Numbered from the stretch's first letter, positions 28,666-38,279 are shown. The stretch: DNA of 64,000 bases from an uncultured Pelagibacteraceae bacterium (GCA_902628965.1 CACOPB010000004.1:1-64000), one strand, 5' to 3'. Program-made: numbers and translations. The notes: a model not told the origin generated them from the letters alone.

Positions 28666-30036
28666 TTGTCTAAATCAATAAAATTAACTAAAGATCCAAT
28701 TTGGTTTTTATTAAGAAAGGTGACGATACCAGCGAGTATTGGATCGTTATTCCAAACTTTTTATAATTTAGTTGACACATGGTTTGCTGGTAAAATTTCA
28801 GCTGAAGCAATTGGTGCGATAGCTAAATCTTTTCCAATATATTTTACAATTATTGCTGTTGGTGTTGGTTTGGGTGCAGCCACAAATACTTTAATTGGTA
28901 ACTCAATAGGTGAAAAAAAAGAGAGGATTGCTTCAATGTATGTCGCTCAATCCTTAATCTTTGCATTAGTAATTTCAATATTAGTAACTTTATTTGGTTT
29001 GAATGTATCTAACTACCTTTTAGAGGTAATGGGGTCAGATACTGATGGTATTATATTAACGAGAGAATACTTAGATATTATTTTTTATGGAACCTTTATT
29101 GTATTAATCCAAATTTCATTAAATGGAACATTAAATGCTCAAGGTGACACTAAAAGTTATAGGAATGTTTTAATATTTAGTTTTTTTCTTAATATTTTTT
29201 TAAACCCTCTATTCATATGGGGCTATGGATTTATACCTGCTTTCGGTATAGCTGGTCTTGCAATAGCTACAGTAATTTCACAATTGATTGGAACGATTTA
29301 TTTAGCTTATAAAGTAAATAATTGTAAAATTAGAGAATATCTAAAAGCAAAATGTTTTATCCCTAAATTTGATTATTTAAAGCATATAACATTTCAGGCA
29401 GTTCCAGTAATGTTTAGTATGTTATTTATTGGAGTTGGTATATTTAATATCTTATATTTTATTGGTCAGTTTGGTGATTTAGCTGTTGCTGGTTATGGTG
29501 CAGCTTTAAGAGTAGAACAAGTTTTTTTACTTCCAGTAATAGCATTAAATACCGCTGTACTTTCAATTGGTGGTCAAAATTATGGTGCTAAAGCTTATAA
29601 TAGAATAAGAGAACTTTATACCAAGGCACTATTATTTGGAGCTTCCTTTATGGTTATTGCTGGAATAATAATTTTTTTTGGTGCAGAATTTTTTGTTTCC
29701 TTATTTACTGATAACCAGGAAGCAATTATTAGTGGTGCCATTTATTTGAAAGTTGCGGCATTAATTGGACCAATTTATCCAGTATTCTTTATTACCACAG
29801 CTGTATTTCAAGCAGTTAAGAAACCTCTTTATAGTCTTTATTTAAGCATCCTTAGATTGACAGCATTTCCGTTTCTAAGCTTATGGTATGTAATTAATAT
29901 CAGAGGTGGTGATTACGAAGACATATTTTATACAATAATGGCTACAAATTGGGTGATGGGGATTATTGTTTTAATATTTATTGGTTATTTTTTAAATAAT
30001 GTATTTAAACAAAATAAATCTGTTTTTAGTTATTAG
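28666..30036 (+). CDS. MATE family efflux transporter
   Basis: Twelve-helix multidrug/toxic-compound exporter using H+ or Na+. The 456-residue protein has two six-helix halves, with PASIGSLFQTFYNLVDTWFAG near the N-terminus, the standard MATE opening. The start is a TTG at 28666, preceded by AAGGAAAG, a good ribosome-binding site. Substrate cannot be deduced. It sits 8 bases after trhO, so it is likely the end of the gatCAB-led operon. Confidence 0.93.
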   Translation: MSKSIKLTKDPIWFLLRKVTIPASIGSLFQTFYNLVDTWFAGKISAEAIGAIAKSFPIYFTIIAVGVGLGAATNTLIGNSIGEKKERIASMYVAQSLIFALVISILVTLFGLNVSNYLLEVMGSDTDGIILTREYLDIIFYGTFIVLIQISLNGTLNAQGDTKSYRNVLIFSFFLNIFLNPLFIWGYGFIPAFGIAGLAIATVISQLIGTIYLAYKVNNCKIREYLKAKCFIPKFDYLKHITFQAVPVMFSMLFIGVGIFNILYFIGQFGDLAVAGYGAALRVEQVFLLPVIALNTAVLSIGGQNYGAKAYNRIRELYTKALLFGASFMVIAGIIIFFGAEFFVSLFTDNQEAIISGAIYLKVAALIGPIYPVFFITTAVFQAVKKPLYSLYLSILRLTAFPFLSLWYVINIRGGDYEDIFYTIMATNWVMGIIVLIFIGYFLNNVFKQNKSVFSY

Positions 30037-30101
30037 TATCTGTCTTATTTTTTTTAACTTATGAATATGTAAAATCGATAATAAAAAAAAAGTAAATTAA
30101 A

Positions 30102-30824
30102 ATGAGTGAGTTAAAGAACTGGGATAATAAAACATGGTTATCATCAAAAAAGTACATAAATTCTTTCAATTCATTTTTACTAAAAAAAAAAAAATTAAAT
30201 AAGAAATCTAAAATTTTGGATATAGGCTGTGGAAGAGGTAAAATTTTTGGATCTTTATCTAGAAAATTAAAATTATCTAATAAACCAATCGGAATTGATC
30301 CAGTAATCCATAGAGATGTTGACAAATCAATAGAATTTATAAATGAAGATATTTTTGAATTCTTTAAGACTAATCATAATAAATTTGATTTGATAATGAT
30401 TAAACAATCACTTCATTTTTTTAATAAAATTAAAAGAAAAAAATTAATAAAAATTTGTAAAGAACATTTAAAAAAAAATGGAGTATTATTAATTTTTTCC
30501 TTAATTACTTTAAATAATGAAATTCCTTGTTTTAGTATAATGAAAAAAAAACTTAAAAGAGGACTTAAAAGAGACTCTATTATGCTTAAACATGTATCTA
30601 AAATGTTAAAAAATAATCAAATAGATAAATTTAAATTTAAAGTTTCAATAACTAAAAAAAAATATGTTCAAATGTTAAAAGAAAGATATATTTCTTGTCT
30701 TATTAATCTAAGTAAAATTGAAATTAACAAGGGCATAAGAGAAATTAATAAAACATATCCAAATAAGATCTTTTTCGATGATGTTCTAATTTGTATTAAA
30801 TTTAAGAATTTATATGATAAGTAA
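30102..30824 (+). CDS. Class I SAM-dependent methyltransferase, substrate unknown
   Basis: The 240-residue protein has a recognisable SAM-binding motif, ILDIGCGRGKIFGSL, near residues 36-50, an acidic strand end GIDPV, and the DLIMIKQSLHF motif. The second half is Lys-rich and lacks recognisable substrate-binding features. It stands alone between the MATE gene (65-base gap) and the convergent ABC permease gene (31 bases). The Lys content is high even for this genome. Confidence 0.8.
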   Translation: MSELKNWDNKTWLSSKKYINSFNSFLLKKKKLNKKSKILDIGCGRGKIFGSLSRKLKLSNKPIGIDPVIHRDVDKSIEFINEDIFEFFKTNHNKFDLIMIKQSLHFFNKIKRKKLIKICKEHLKKNGVLLIFSLITLNNEIPCFSIMKKKLKRGLKRDSIMLKHVSKMLKNNQIDKFKFKVSITKKKYVQMLKERYISCLINLSKIEINKGIREINKTYPNKIFFDDVLICIKFKNLYDK

Positions 30825-30855
30825 CTTTATTAAATAATTTCTTATGATCAATTTT

Positions 30856-31587
30856 TTAATCTTTTTTAAGTTTTTTTTCTAATTTTCTAACAAAGAAAGA
30901 AACAATTAATATTAATATTAAATATTCTAAAATTAAAAAAGTATATATCTCTAAAGGTCTATAAGTAGTGACAACTAATTCATTAGCTTTTCTGGTTAAA
31001 TCACCGATACCAATTATTGAAACTAAAGATGACATTTTTAGTACATAAACAAATTGATTTCCAATAGCTGGTAAAATATTTTTTATTGCTTGAGGTAAAA
31101 TTACTAATCTTAATCTTTTAAAAAAATTTAAACCTAATGAGCTACCAGCTTCCCATTGGGCTTTTTTAATCGAATTAATTCCTGCTCTAAAAATTTCAGC
31201 TTGAAAAGCACTTTCACTAATTGCTAAGGCTATTATACCAGAGACAAATGGACTAAAGCTTACGCCTGTCATTATTGGCAAACCATAGTAAATCCATAAG
31301 ATTAAGACCAATAAAGGGATTGCTCTGACGATTTCTACATAAAAAATATTAATATAAGTTAAAATTTTATTTTTTGCTATGGAAGGAATTGCAACTATCA
31401 AACCTATTATCATTGAAATAACAATTGAAACTAATGAAATATAAATAGTAGTTGTTAAACCACTCAATAAAAATTTTAGGTTTGTTAAACCTTCAATATT
31501 ATTTGGGGATAATATTAACCAATTAAGCTCGTTTTTACCGCATGAGCTTAAAGGTAAAAATAGAAGTAAAAAAAAAATTTTTTTCAC
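30856..31587 (-). CDS. Polar amino acid ABC transporter permease with lipobox-like N-terminus
   Basis: Inner-membrane subunit of a HisM/GlnP-type importer. The 243-residue protein has about five membrane segments and the EAA loop contacting the ATPase, QWEAGSSLGLNFFKRLRLVILPQAI, at about residues 155-180. Unusually, the N-terminus reads like a lipoprotein signal, MKKIFFLLLFLPLSSCGK, with a lipobox LSSC, followed by about 25 polar residues before the first permease helix. The binding protein gene is just upstream; no ATPase gene is adjacent. Confidence 0.88.
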   Translation of the reverse strand: MKKIFFLLLFLPLSSCGKNELNWLILSPNNIEGLTNLKFLLSGLTTTIYISLVSIVISMIIGLIVAIPSIAKNKILTYINIFYVEIVRAIPLLVLILWIYYGLPIMTGVSFSPFVSGIIALAISESAFQAEIFRAGINSIKKAQWEAGSSLGLNFFKRLRLVILPQAIKNILPAIGNQFVYVLKMSSLVSIIGIGDLTRKANELVVTTYRPLEIYTFLILEYLILILIVSFFVRKLEKKLKKD

Positions 31588-31627
31588 TTTTTGTTTTATA
31601 AAGAATTAAAAATTAATTACTAATTGA

Positions 31628-32395
31628 TTATAGGCTTTTTAAATTATATTTCGCTAATAACGTTGTAAAAAAACCTGATGATTTTTTCTTTTTAATCCAG
31701 TCGTTAACGTAATTTTTCCATTCGTTATCACCTTTTGAAACCATCATTGCCAAAAATGCTGGATTTTTCTCTCCATCAGGAACTATAGCTAATTGAGGAT
31801 ATTTGATAACTAATTTATTTGCTTCGGTTGAGCTAGTAATATTTCCATCTGCTCTTCCAGCCAAAACTTCTTGAAAATCTCTAGCAGGTGCTTCTACAGA
31901 TTTTAATTTAGATTTTGGAAAAAATTCTTTTGCTTTTTCTTCTTGTGAAGTTCCAAGTGTTGTAGCAATAGTTACACTAGAATTGTTCAGTGAGTCCCAA
32001 GTTGAAAATTTTTTTAAGTTTTTTTTTAAAACTAATGGCACTGTACCATATTTGTAATAAGTATCAGTAAATCCTGCAACTTCCGCTCTTTTTGGTGTTT
32101 TTGTTACGCTAGTAGAAATATCATACCTGTTCGACGTAATGCCGGATACAATAGTTTTCCACTCTGCAGGTACAAATTCAACTTTAACACCCATATCTTT
32201 AGCTAGTTCATTCATTACATCTATATCAAATCCTCTATATTTATTTGTTGAAGGATCCTTCATGGTCATGGGATCCCAATCTCCAGTTGTTCCGACTTTA
32301 AGAGTTCCTGATGATAGGATTTTATTTAAATTTGACTCTGCATTAAGAGACAAGGGCAAAAGTGCAAAAAGCACAACAAGTAATAATTTTTTCAT
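31628..32395 (-). CDS. Periplasmic amino-acid-type substrate-binding protein (SBP family 3)
   Basis: Solute-binding protein for the adjacent permease, 255 residues. A signal peptide covers about residues 1-19 ([19 protein letters not shown]). The family 3 start [12 protein letters not shown], then [25 protein letters not shown], and the ligand-binding region follow. The sequence also resembles PheC-type cyclohexadienyl dehydratases, which share this fold ([21 protein letters not shown] segment); its location next to a permease argues for transport. Ligand unknown. Confidence 0.85.
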   Translation of the reverse strand: MKKLLLVVLFALLPLSLNAESNLNKILSSGTLKVGTTGDWDPMTMKDPSTNKYRGFDIDVMNELAKDMGVKVEFVPAEWKTIVSGITSNRYDISTSVTKTPKRAEVAGFTDTYYKYGTVPLVLKKNLKKFSTWDSLNNSSVTIATTLGTSQEEKAKEFFPKSKLKSVEAPARDFQEVLAGRADGNITSSTEANKLVIKYPQLAIVPDGEKNPAFLAMMVSKGDNEWKNYVNDWIKKKKSSGFFTTLLAKYNLKSL

Positions 32396-32429
32396 GATTT
32401 ATAATAACTTATAAAAGTAATAATTGAGA

Positions 32430-32510
32430 CTATAATCTTGACGCACTGTCTTCAATTAAAGACCAAAGATGTTCAGTAAAAGATCTTCTGACATCTAGGT
32501 TTACTACATT
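32430..32510 (-). pseudogene. Decayed duplicate of the soxG 3' end
   Basis: The minus strand here encodes 26 residues plus a stop that match the C-terminus of the intact soxG: 21 of 26 residues agree, ending in IEDSASRL and a stop codon. Nucleotide comparison with 33121-33201 gives 64 of 81 matches (counted by hand). There is no start codon or upstream soxG homology, so this is a remnant. It lies in the 195-base gap between the binding-protein gene and the nuclease gene, about 35 bases upstream of the former. Confidence 0.9.
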
Positions 32511-32525
32511 CGTATATAGGATATA

Positions 32526-32554
32526 TTTCAATACTTTATATTAAATATTATAAT
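32526..32554 (+). promoter_or_regulatory. Possible promoter for the nuclease gene
   Basis: A perfect TATAAT lies at 32549-32554, with a weak -35-like TTTCAA at 32526-32531 (17-base spacing), 36 bases before the nuclease ATG at 32591. The surrounding DNA is extremely A+T-rich, so a chance match is possible. No other recognisable element remains in the gap between the soxG remnant and the nuclease gene. Confidence 0.35.
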
Positions 32555-32590
32555 AAACATAAATTAGATAATGTTTAATATTGTTTAAAT

Positions 32591-33118
32591 ATGTTTTTTA
32601 CAAAAAGAAAAGCGATAATTTTAATCATAATCTGTTCAATTTTTTTTATTCTTACATATAACGATGTAAGGTCTGAAGAGATTAAGGAAATTTCTGGAAA
32701 TGCTCAAATTATTGATGGTGATACAATAAAAATAAATTCAAAAAAAATAAGATTATACGGAATTGATGCACCTGAATTCAAGCAAATGTGTAAAAAACCA
32801 TATTTAACAATAATGTTTTTTACTTTTACAAAAGATTATCCATGTGGAAAAATTTCAACTGAAAAATTAAAAAAAAAAATAAACAACAAAGTAATAACTT
32901 GTAAAATTTTGGATGTAGATAGATACAAAAGATTTATCGGAGAATGTTATAAAAGAAATTTAAATTTAAATTCTTGGTTAGTTTCAAATGGTCATGCTGT
33001 GGCTTATAAAAAATATTCAAAAAAATATGTATCTTATGAAATTAATGCTAAAAATGAAAAATTAGGTTTGTGGCAAGGTACCTTTGAAATGCCGTGGGAA
33101 TATAGAGGAAAAAAATAA
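32591..33118 (+). CDS. Thermonuclease-family (SNase-like) exported nuclease
   Basis: The 175-residue protein starts with a hydrophobic segment (about residues 8-24) that could be a signal peptide or membrane anchor. The staphylococcal-nuclease fold follows, with IDGDTIKI, then IRLYGIDAPE (first catalytic Arg and nearby Glu), then DVDRYKRFIGECY (second Arg) and the terminal LGLWQG. It probably degrades extracellular or periplasmic DNA/RNA. It is the only plus-strand gene within a minus-strand block and is flanked by two copies of the soxG 3' end. Confidence 0.88.
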   Translation: MFFTKRKAIILIIICSIFFILTYNDVRSEEIKEISGNAQIIDGDTIKINSKKIRLYGIDAPEFKQMCKKPYLTIMFFTFTKDYPCGKISTEKLKKKINNKVITCKILDVDRYKRFIGECYKRNLNLNSWLVSNGHAVAYKKYSKKYVSYEINAKNEKLGLWQGTFEMPWEYRGKK

Positions 33119-33120
33119 GT

Positions 33121-33201
33121 TTATAATCTTGATGCGCTGTCTTCAATCCATGAGAAAAGGTGTTCAGCAAAAGATCTTCTAACAAACAGATTTACAATAT
33201 T
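33121..33201 (-). repeat. Intact copy of the soxG 3'-end direct repeat
   Basis: These last 27 codons of soxG are repeated in the same orientation at 32430-32510, about 690 bases away, with the nuclease gene between the two copies. Identity is about 79% over 81 bases by hand count. No sequence similarity is evident beyond the soxG stop codon or upstream of this segment. Confidence 0.85.
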
Positions 33202-33684
33202 TTTATCTTTATGGTGCAGGATCACATCAACATGATTTAAAACTGTCTGAGTTGTTGATCCTTTCTTTTCTTTAAATTCATTAAAATTAAAAGGAGATCC
33301 TGCTGAAAAGATTTCATAGACATTTTCACCTTTAAGTTCCAATTGAACAAATTGATCTGTTACATCTATGACAGCACCTAAATTTGTTTTTGAAATACTA
33401 TCAAATAACATTTCATATAGATCAGATTTGTTAGCGTCTTTACTTGTCAGCTCATTTGAAATTATCATCCATTCGTCTGGACCAAGCCATATTGCTGTTA
33501 ATTTATCACTCGTTGTTGAAGTGTTTGCTTCTGTAGGTAAGATCATATTAAGATTTTTACCAACATTTGTAAAAAATTCTCTTTTTTTACCTCTTAAATT
33601 AATTTTCATTACTGGAGAGACTTCTTTTACAGAAATACTTTCTTGCTTAATTTCATTTTTAATAACTGAATTGTAGTTAAGCAT
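33121..33684 (-). CDS. soxG: Sarcosine oxidase gamma subunit
   Basis: Small structural subunit of the heterotetrameric sarcosine oxidase. The 187-residue protein has the family pattern IWLGPDEWMII, then GAVIDVTDQFVQLELKG, and a C-terminal VRRSFAEHLFSWIEDSASRL. It overlaps soxA by 8 bases as the last gene of soxBDAG, and ends 2 bases from the convergent nuclease gene. Confidence 0.94.
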   Translation of the reverse strand: MLNYNSVIKNEIKQESISVKEVSPVMKINLRGKKREFFTNVGKNLNMILPTEANTSTTSDKLTAIWLGPDEWMIISNELTSKDANKSDLYEMLFDSISKTNLGAVIDVTDQFVQLELKGENVYEIFSAGSPFNFNEFKEKKGSTTQTVLNHVDVILHHKDKNIVNLFVRRSFAEHLFSWIEDSASRL

Positions 33685-36682
33685 TCAACCTCTCATTTGT
33701 TGAATCATAAAAAACTGGATTTGCAACAGTGACATTAATATTTCTATTTTCCATGGGTACAAAAAGTTTTTTTCCCATCATGTCCTTTCCACCTCTAACA
33801 ACTGCAAGGGCTATTGATTTATTTAGGTTTGGACTAAAATAACTTGAAGTCACATGTCCAAGCATTTCTATTGGACTTTTATTTAACTCAGAAACTATTT
33901 GTGCTCCTTCTTCTAAAACAATATTTGGATCATCAGTTAATAATCCTACTAATTGCTTTCTATCTTCTCTCATTGTGTCAGATCTATAAAGAGATCTTTT
34001 TCCTATGAAGTCGTATTTCTTCTTACTGACTATCCAATCCATTTGAAGATCGATAGGGGTCATTGTTCCATCAGTATCTTGACCTACAATGATGAAACCT
34101 TTTTCTGCTCTTAATAAGTGCATGGTTTCAGTTCCATAAGGCGTAATGTTAAACTCTTGACCTGCTTCCATGCACTTTTCCCATAAATCTTTTCCATAAC
34201 TTGCTTGAACATTTATTTCGTAGCTGTGTTCTCCAGTAAAACTAATTCTCATTATTCTGCATTGGATATGTCCGATGTTCGCTTCTTTAAAAGTCATATG
34301 AGGAAAATTTTCATCTGATAAATCTAAATCAGGAATTATTTTTTTAAGGATTTTTTTACTGTTAGGTCCACATAAACTGGCTGTTGCATAATGATCTGTT
34401 ACAGAGGTTAAGTAAACATCAAGTTCAGGCCATTCTGTTTGAAGATAATCTTCTAGTTTACCTAAAACATTTGCTGCTCCACCAGTTGTTGTGGTCATGA
34501 TGTAATGATTTTCACCTAATCTTGTTGTAACTCCATCATCATAAACCATACCATCTTCATTTAGCATTAAGCCATATCTGCACTTTCCTATAGCTAGTTT
34601 TGACCAAGCATTTGTATAAACTCTATTTAAAAATTCAGAGGCATCACTTCCTTGAATATCAATTTTACCAAGAGTAGAGGCATCTAATATACCGGCACTT
34701 TCTCTAGCAGCTTTACTTTCTCTTTGTACTGCTTGATGCATAGTTTCTCCGTTAATAGGGTAGTACCATGCTCTCTTCCATTGACCAACATTTTCAAATT
34801 CTGCTTTATTTTCAATATGCCAGTCATTCATTGGCGTTCTTCTAAAAATATCAAAAAACTTTCCTACATTTCGACCCACAATAGTTCCAAATGTTAATGG
34901 TGTGTAAGGAGGTCTAAACGTAGTGGTTCCTAATTCTCCCATTTTAACGCCGGCTGTATCTGCAATTATGCCTAACGCATGCATATTTCCAAGTTTACCT
35001 TGATCAGTTCCCATACCTGTAGTCGTGTATCTTTTAACATGCTCAATAGATCTAAACCCTTCTCTTAGTGCCAATTTGATATCTTTAGCAGTTGCATCGT
35101 TTTGATAATCTACAAATGGTTTAGTTTTTCCCAAATGTTTATCAGAAGGAAGCAACCAAATATTTCTTTTTGAATTTTCCTGATCAATCTCAACTTTAAT
35201 ATTATCTAAATCCGTTTCTTTAATATTTAGAGTATCTTTAAGCTTCTGATTTAAATTTTTAATAATTTGATCAATTTTAAAATCTCCACTACAAGATCCT
35301 ACACTTATTTGGTTAGATGTATTTTGATTTGGTAAGAAAATCTGTTTTTCCTCATCAAACTTAAGTTTACTACCTGATTGTGTATATAAATGTACAGCAG
35401 GCGTCCAACCACCAGCAACTCCTAAGCAATCACACGAAATAGAAATTTTACTTCCAGTAACTGAAGTACCATCATTAGATAGCTTCATGATTGAAACACT
35501 CTTTAATCTTTTGTATCCAGCTGTATCAACAATTGTATGTGACCAGTAAATTTTAATACCTGCTTCTTCTACTTTTTTTACAATTTTACTTTCAGATTGG
35601 TCTCTAATATCAATGATTGCGTCAACATTGATACCCTTATTGTATAATGATAAAGCACTTTCGTAGGCACTATCATTATTAGCAAAAAATACATTTTTAC
35701 TTCCACATGCAACACCATAAAATTCGCTGTATTTTTTTACAGCAGAAGAAAGCATTATTCCTGGTCTATCATTATTGTTAAATATCAAAGGTCTTTCTAA
35801 TGCACCTGTGGCTAAAATAACTTTCTTAGCTCTAATTTTAAGAAGTCTTTGTCTGATTTTATTTGTTTTATCGTTTGTCTCTAAATGATCAGTTAGATTT
35901 TCTCTAGCTAAGAGATAATTATATTGATGATAAGCAGCTACACTTGTTCTAGTCTTTATTTCAAGATTTTTAATACCTTTAATCTCCTCTATTTCTTTTT
36001 TTAACCACTCAGAAGATGTTATATTATCAATTTTATTAAATTCGTTATTTTCATAAATAGTTGATCCACCAAGTTCATTTTTTTCATCAACTAACAATGT
36101 TTTAAAATTATTTTTAGCTGCATTTTTTGCTGCTAAAATTCCAGATATACCTGCACCTATTACCAATACATCACAATGTACATTTCGGTGGTCATAAATA
36201 TCAGGGTCACTAGATGTTGGTGATTTTCCTAAACCAGCTGAATGTCTAATGAAAAATTCATATTTTTCCCAAAAACTAGCAGGCCACATAAATGTTTTGT
36301 AATAAAAACCTGCTGGAAGAAAAGGGGAGAGAAAATTATTTATTCCCCCAATATCAAATTCAACACTTGGCCAACAATTTTGACTGGATGCTTCTAAACC
36401 CTCGTAAATCTCGACTTCTGTTGCTCTAACATTAGGCTCTGTTCTGTTGGTACCAGGGTTTATTTGTACTATGGCATTTGGTTCTTCTGAGCCTGACGTC
36501 ATAATTCCTCTTGGTCTGTGATATTTAAAACTTCTTCCAACTAAATGAACATTATTAGCAAGTAATGCTGATGCTAACGTATCACCTTTAAAACCATGGT
36601 AAGTTTTGCCATTAAATTTAAAGGAAATTCTATTAGTTTCATCAATGTATTCGCTGGATTTTACTCTTAAGTTTTTAGTCAT
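33677..36682 (-). CDS. soxA: Sarcosine oxidase alpha subunit
   Basis: Large subunit carrying the noncovalent NAD site and the folate-dependent aminomethyltransferase half. I place the start at 36682, one base after the soxD stop; an in-frame ATG 8 codons upstream lies inside soxD. The product has about 1001 residues. The N-terminal part has a 2Fe-2S-ferredoxin-like fold region with FKGDTLASALLANNV, then a Rossmann motif VIGAGISGILAAKNA near residue 175. The C-terminal GcvT-like domain carries GKIDIQGSDASEFLNRVYTN and later GMVYDDGV. It converts sarcosine to glycine, H2O2 and 5,10-methylene-THF. Confidence 0.95.
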   Translation of the reverse strand: MTKNLRVKSSEYIDETNRISFKFNGKTYHGFKGDTLASALLANNVHLVGRSFKYHRPRGIMTSGSEEPNAIVQINPGTNRTEPNVRATEVEIYEGLEASSQNCWPSVEFDIGGINNFLSPFLPAGFYYKTFMWPASFWEKYEFFIRHSAGLGKSPTSSDPDIYDHRNVHCDVLVIGAGISGILAAKNAAKNNFKTLLVDEKNELGGSTIYENNEFNKIDNITSSEWLKKEIEEIKGIKNLEIKTRTSVAAYHQYNYLLARENLTDHLETNDKTNKIRQRLLKIRAKKVILATGALERPLIFNNNDRPGIMLSSAVKKYSEFYGVACGSKNVFFANNDSAYESALSLYNKGINVDAIIDIRDQSESKIVKKVEEAGIKIYWSHTIVDTAGYKRLKSVSIMKLSNDGTSVTGSKISISCDCLGVAGGWTPAVHLYTQSGSKLKFDEEKQIFLPNQNTSNQISVGSCSGDFKIDQIIKNLNQKLKDTLNIKETDLDNIKVEIDQENSKRNIWLLPSDKHLGKTKPFVDYQNDATAKDIKLALREGFRSIEHVKRYTTTGMGTDQGKLGNMHALGIIADTAGVKMGELGTTTFRPPYTPLTFGTIVGRNVGKFFDIFRRTPMNDWHIENKAEFENVGQWKRAWYYPINGETMHQAVQRESKAARESAGILDASTLGKIDIQGSDASEFLNRVYTNAWSKLAIGKCRYGLMLNEDGMVYDDGVTTRLGENHYIMTTTTGGAANVLGKLEDYLQTEWPELDVYLTSVTDHYATASLCGPNSKKILKKIIPDLDLSDENFPHMTFKEANIGHIQCRIMRISFTGEHSYEINVQASYGKDLWEKCMEAGQEFNITPYGTETMHLLRAEKGFIIVGQDTDGTMTPIDLQMDWIVSKKKYDFIGKRSLYRSDTMREDRKQLVGLLTDDPNIVLEEGAQIVSELNKSPIEMLGHVTSSYFSPNLNKSIALAVVRGGKDMMGKKLFVPMENRNINVTVANPVFYDSTNERLNA

Positions 36683-36683
36683 T

Positions 36684-36959
36684 TTATTGAGAAGGTGGTT
36701 TTTCACCCATTTTGTAAATTGCTTTTATTTCATCGTTAGAAGTATCTCGAACCATATTAAACCATTTACGACAACCATGTGCATGGTTCCATCTTTCAAA
36801 TTGAACACCTTTAATATTTTTTCTCATAAATAAATATTCTGCCCACTCATCATCACTTAATTCTGTTGGTTGCTTAGGTCTCTCGATATGAGCTTCACCG
36901 CCAGCTTTAAATTCTTGCTGATCTCGTTCTCCACAGTAAGGACAGTTTATTAAAAACAT
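36684..36959 (-). CDS. soxD: Sarcosine oxidase delta subunit
   Basis: Small zinc-binding subunit, 91 residues. The zinc site is visible: CPYC at residues 6-9 and HAHGC at 59-63, which supplies His59 and Cys63. The pattern DEWAEYLFMRKNIKGVQFERW is family-specific. It shares one base with soxB and is 1 base from soxA, so its place in the operon is certain. Confidence 0.96.
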   Translation of the reverse strand: MFLINCPYCGERDQQEFKAGGEAHIERPKQPTELSDDEWAEYLFMRKNIKGVQFERWNHAHGCRKWFNMVRDTSNDEIKAIYKMGEKPPSQ

Positions 36960-38212
36960 TAATGAGCAACCGCTGCAGCTCCATGTTCATCAACAAGGTC
37001 TCCGCTTACAAATCTATTTAAATTAAATGCAGCATTAAGTTTGTGTGGTTCATCGTTTGCAATTGTATGTGCAAACAAATCTCCAGATCCAGGAGTTGCT
37101 TTAAATCCTCCCGTACCCCAACCACAATTAAAGTATAAACCTTTAATTGAGGTTTTACTTAAAATTGGACTTGCATCAGGGCAAATATCTACAATACCTC
37201 CCCATTGTCTTAACATTCTCATTCTACTAAAAATTGGATACAATTCTAAAATTGCATTTAATGTTCCCTCAACAATTTGATGACTTCCTTTTTGGGTATA
37301 AGAAACATAATCATCTGTTCCAGCACCAATTACTAATTCTCCTTTGTCAGATTGACTTACATAAGCGTGTACCGCATTAGACATTACAACAGTATCTATA
37401 ATTGGTTTTACAGGTTCAGAAACTAAAGCTTGTAATGGTTTACTTTCAAGTGGAAGTCTTAGACCTGCCATATTGGCAATAACACTTGAATGGCCAGCTG
37501 CTACTACTCCAACTTTTTTAGTTTTAATAAATCCTTTTGTTGTTTCTATTCCTTCAACACTATCACCATTTCTTTTTATTCCTTTAACTTCACAATTTTG
37601 AATAATATCAACACCCATTGCATCAGCTCCTCTAGCATATCCCCAAGCAACTGCATCGTGTCTTGCTGTACCAGCTCTACGTTGCAAAGTTCCTCCTAAA
37701 ACAGGGTATCTAATATCTGGTGATGTATTTATAATTGGACAAAATTTTTTAACTTCTTCAGTGCTCAAGTAGACTGCATCAATTCCATTTAGTCTATTAG
37801 CATGTGTTCGTCTTTTTAAATCTCTAACATCTTGTAAATTATGTGCAAGGTTCATTACACCTCTTTGACTAAACATTACATTGTAGTTTAGTTCTTGAGA
37901 TAAACCTTCCCAAATTTTTAATGCATGATCATATAATCCTGCACTAGCGTCCCATAAATAATTTGATCTAATAATTGTAGTATTCCGTCCAGTATTTCCT
38001 CCACCGATCCAACCTTTCTCGACTACAGCAATATTATTCATATTATGTTTTTTTGCTAAATAGTAGGCTGTTGCTAATCCATGGCCACCACCACCAACAA
38101 TAACCGCATCGTACTCTTTTTTAGGAGCAGGATCTTTCCACGCTCTTTGCCAATTTTCATGATATGAAAGAGCATTTTTGATTAACGAAAATACTGAGTA
38201 CTTATTTCTCAT
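36959..38212 (-). CDS. soxB: Sarcosine oxidase beta subunit
   Basis: FAD/FMN-bearing subunit that oxidises sarcosine. The 417-residue protein has the dinucleotide motif [16 protein letters not shown] near residues 38-53, [19 protein letters not shown], and the C-terminal [14 protein letters not shown] typical of SoxB. It heads the operon soxB-soxD-soxA-soxG. In SAR11 this pathway completes demethylation of glycine betaine-derived sarcosine to glycine. The start lies 67 bases from the divergent tRNA gene. Confidence 0.96.
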   Translation of the reverse strand: MRNKYSVFSLIKNALSYHENWQRAWKDPAPKKEYDAVIVGGGGHGLATAYYLAKKHNMNNIAVVEKGWIGGGNTGRNTTIIRSNYLWDASAGLYDHALKIWEGLSQELNYNVMFSQRGVMNLAHNLQDVRDLKRRTHANRLNGIDAVYLSTEEVKKFCPIINTSPDIRYPVLGGTLQRRAGTARHDAVAWGYARGADAMGVDIIQNCEVKGIKRNGDSVEGIETTKGFIKTKKVGVVAAGHSSVIANMAGLRLPLESKPLQALVSEPVKPIIDTVVMSNAVHAYVSQSDKGELVIGAGTDDYVSYTQKGSHQIVEGTLNAILELYPIFSRMRMLRQWGGIVDICPDASPILSKTSIKGLYFNCGWGTGGFKATPGSGDLFAHTIANDEPHKLNAAFNLNRFVSGDLVDEHGAAAVAH

Positions 38213-38239
38213 AATAATTGAATAATTACTTTATATATA

Positions 38240-38267
38240 TTGAATTTTCAATACAATCGCTTAATAC
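38240..38267 (+). promoter_or_regulatory. Possible promoter for tRNA-Ser
   Basis: TTGAAT at 38240-38245 and TAATAC at 38262-38267, with a 16-base spacer, lie just upstream of the tRNA gene at 38280. Transcription would begin within a few bases of the mature 5' end. The same gap must hold the soxB promoter on the other strand, for which I see no convincing match. The call rests on sequence resemblance only. Confidence 0.4.
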
Positions 38268-38279
38268 ACAATGTCATAC

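Noticed and set aside
38240..38270. TTGAATTTTCAA inverted repeat near tRNA-Ser as an operator
   Set aside because: Short palindromes are expected by chance in such A+T-rich DNA, and it overlaps the proposed -35 box without other support.
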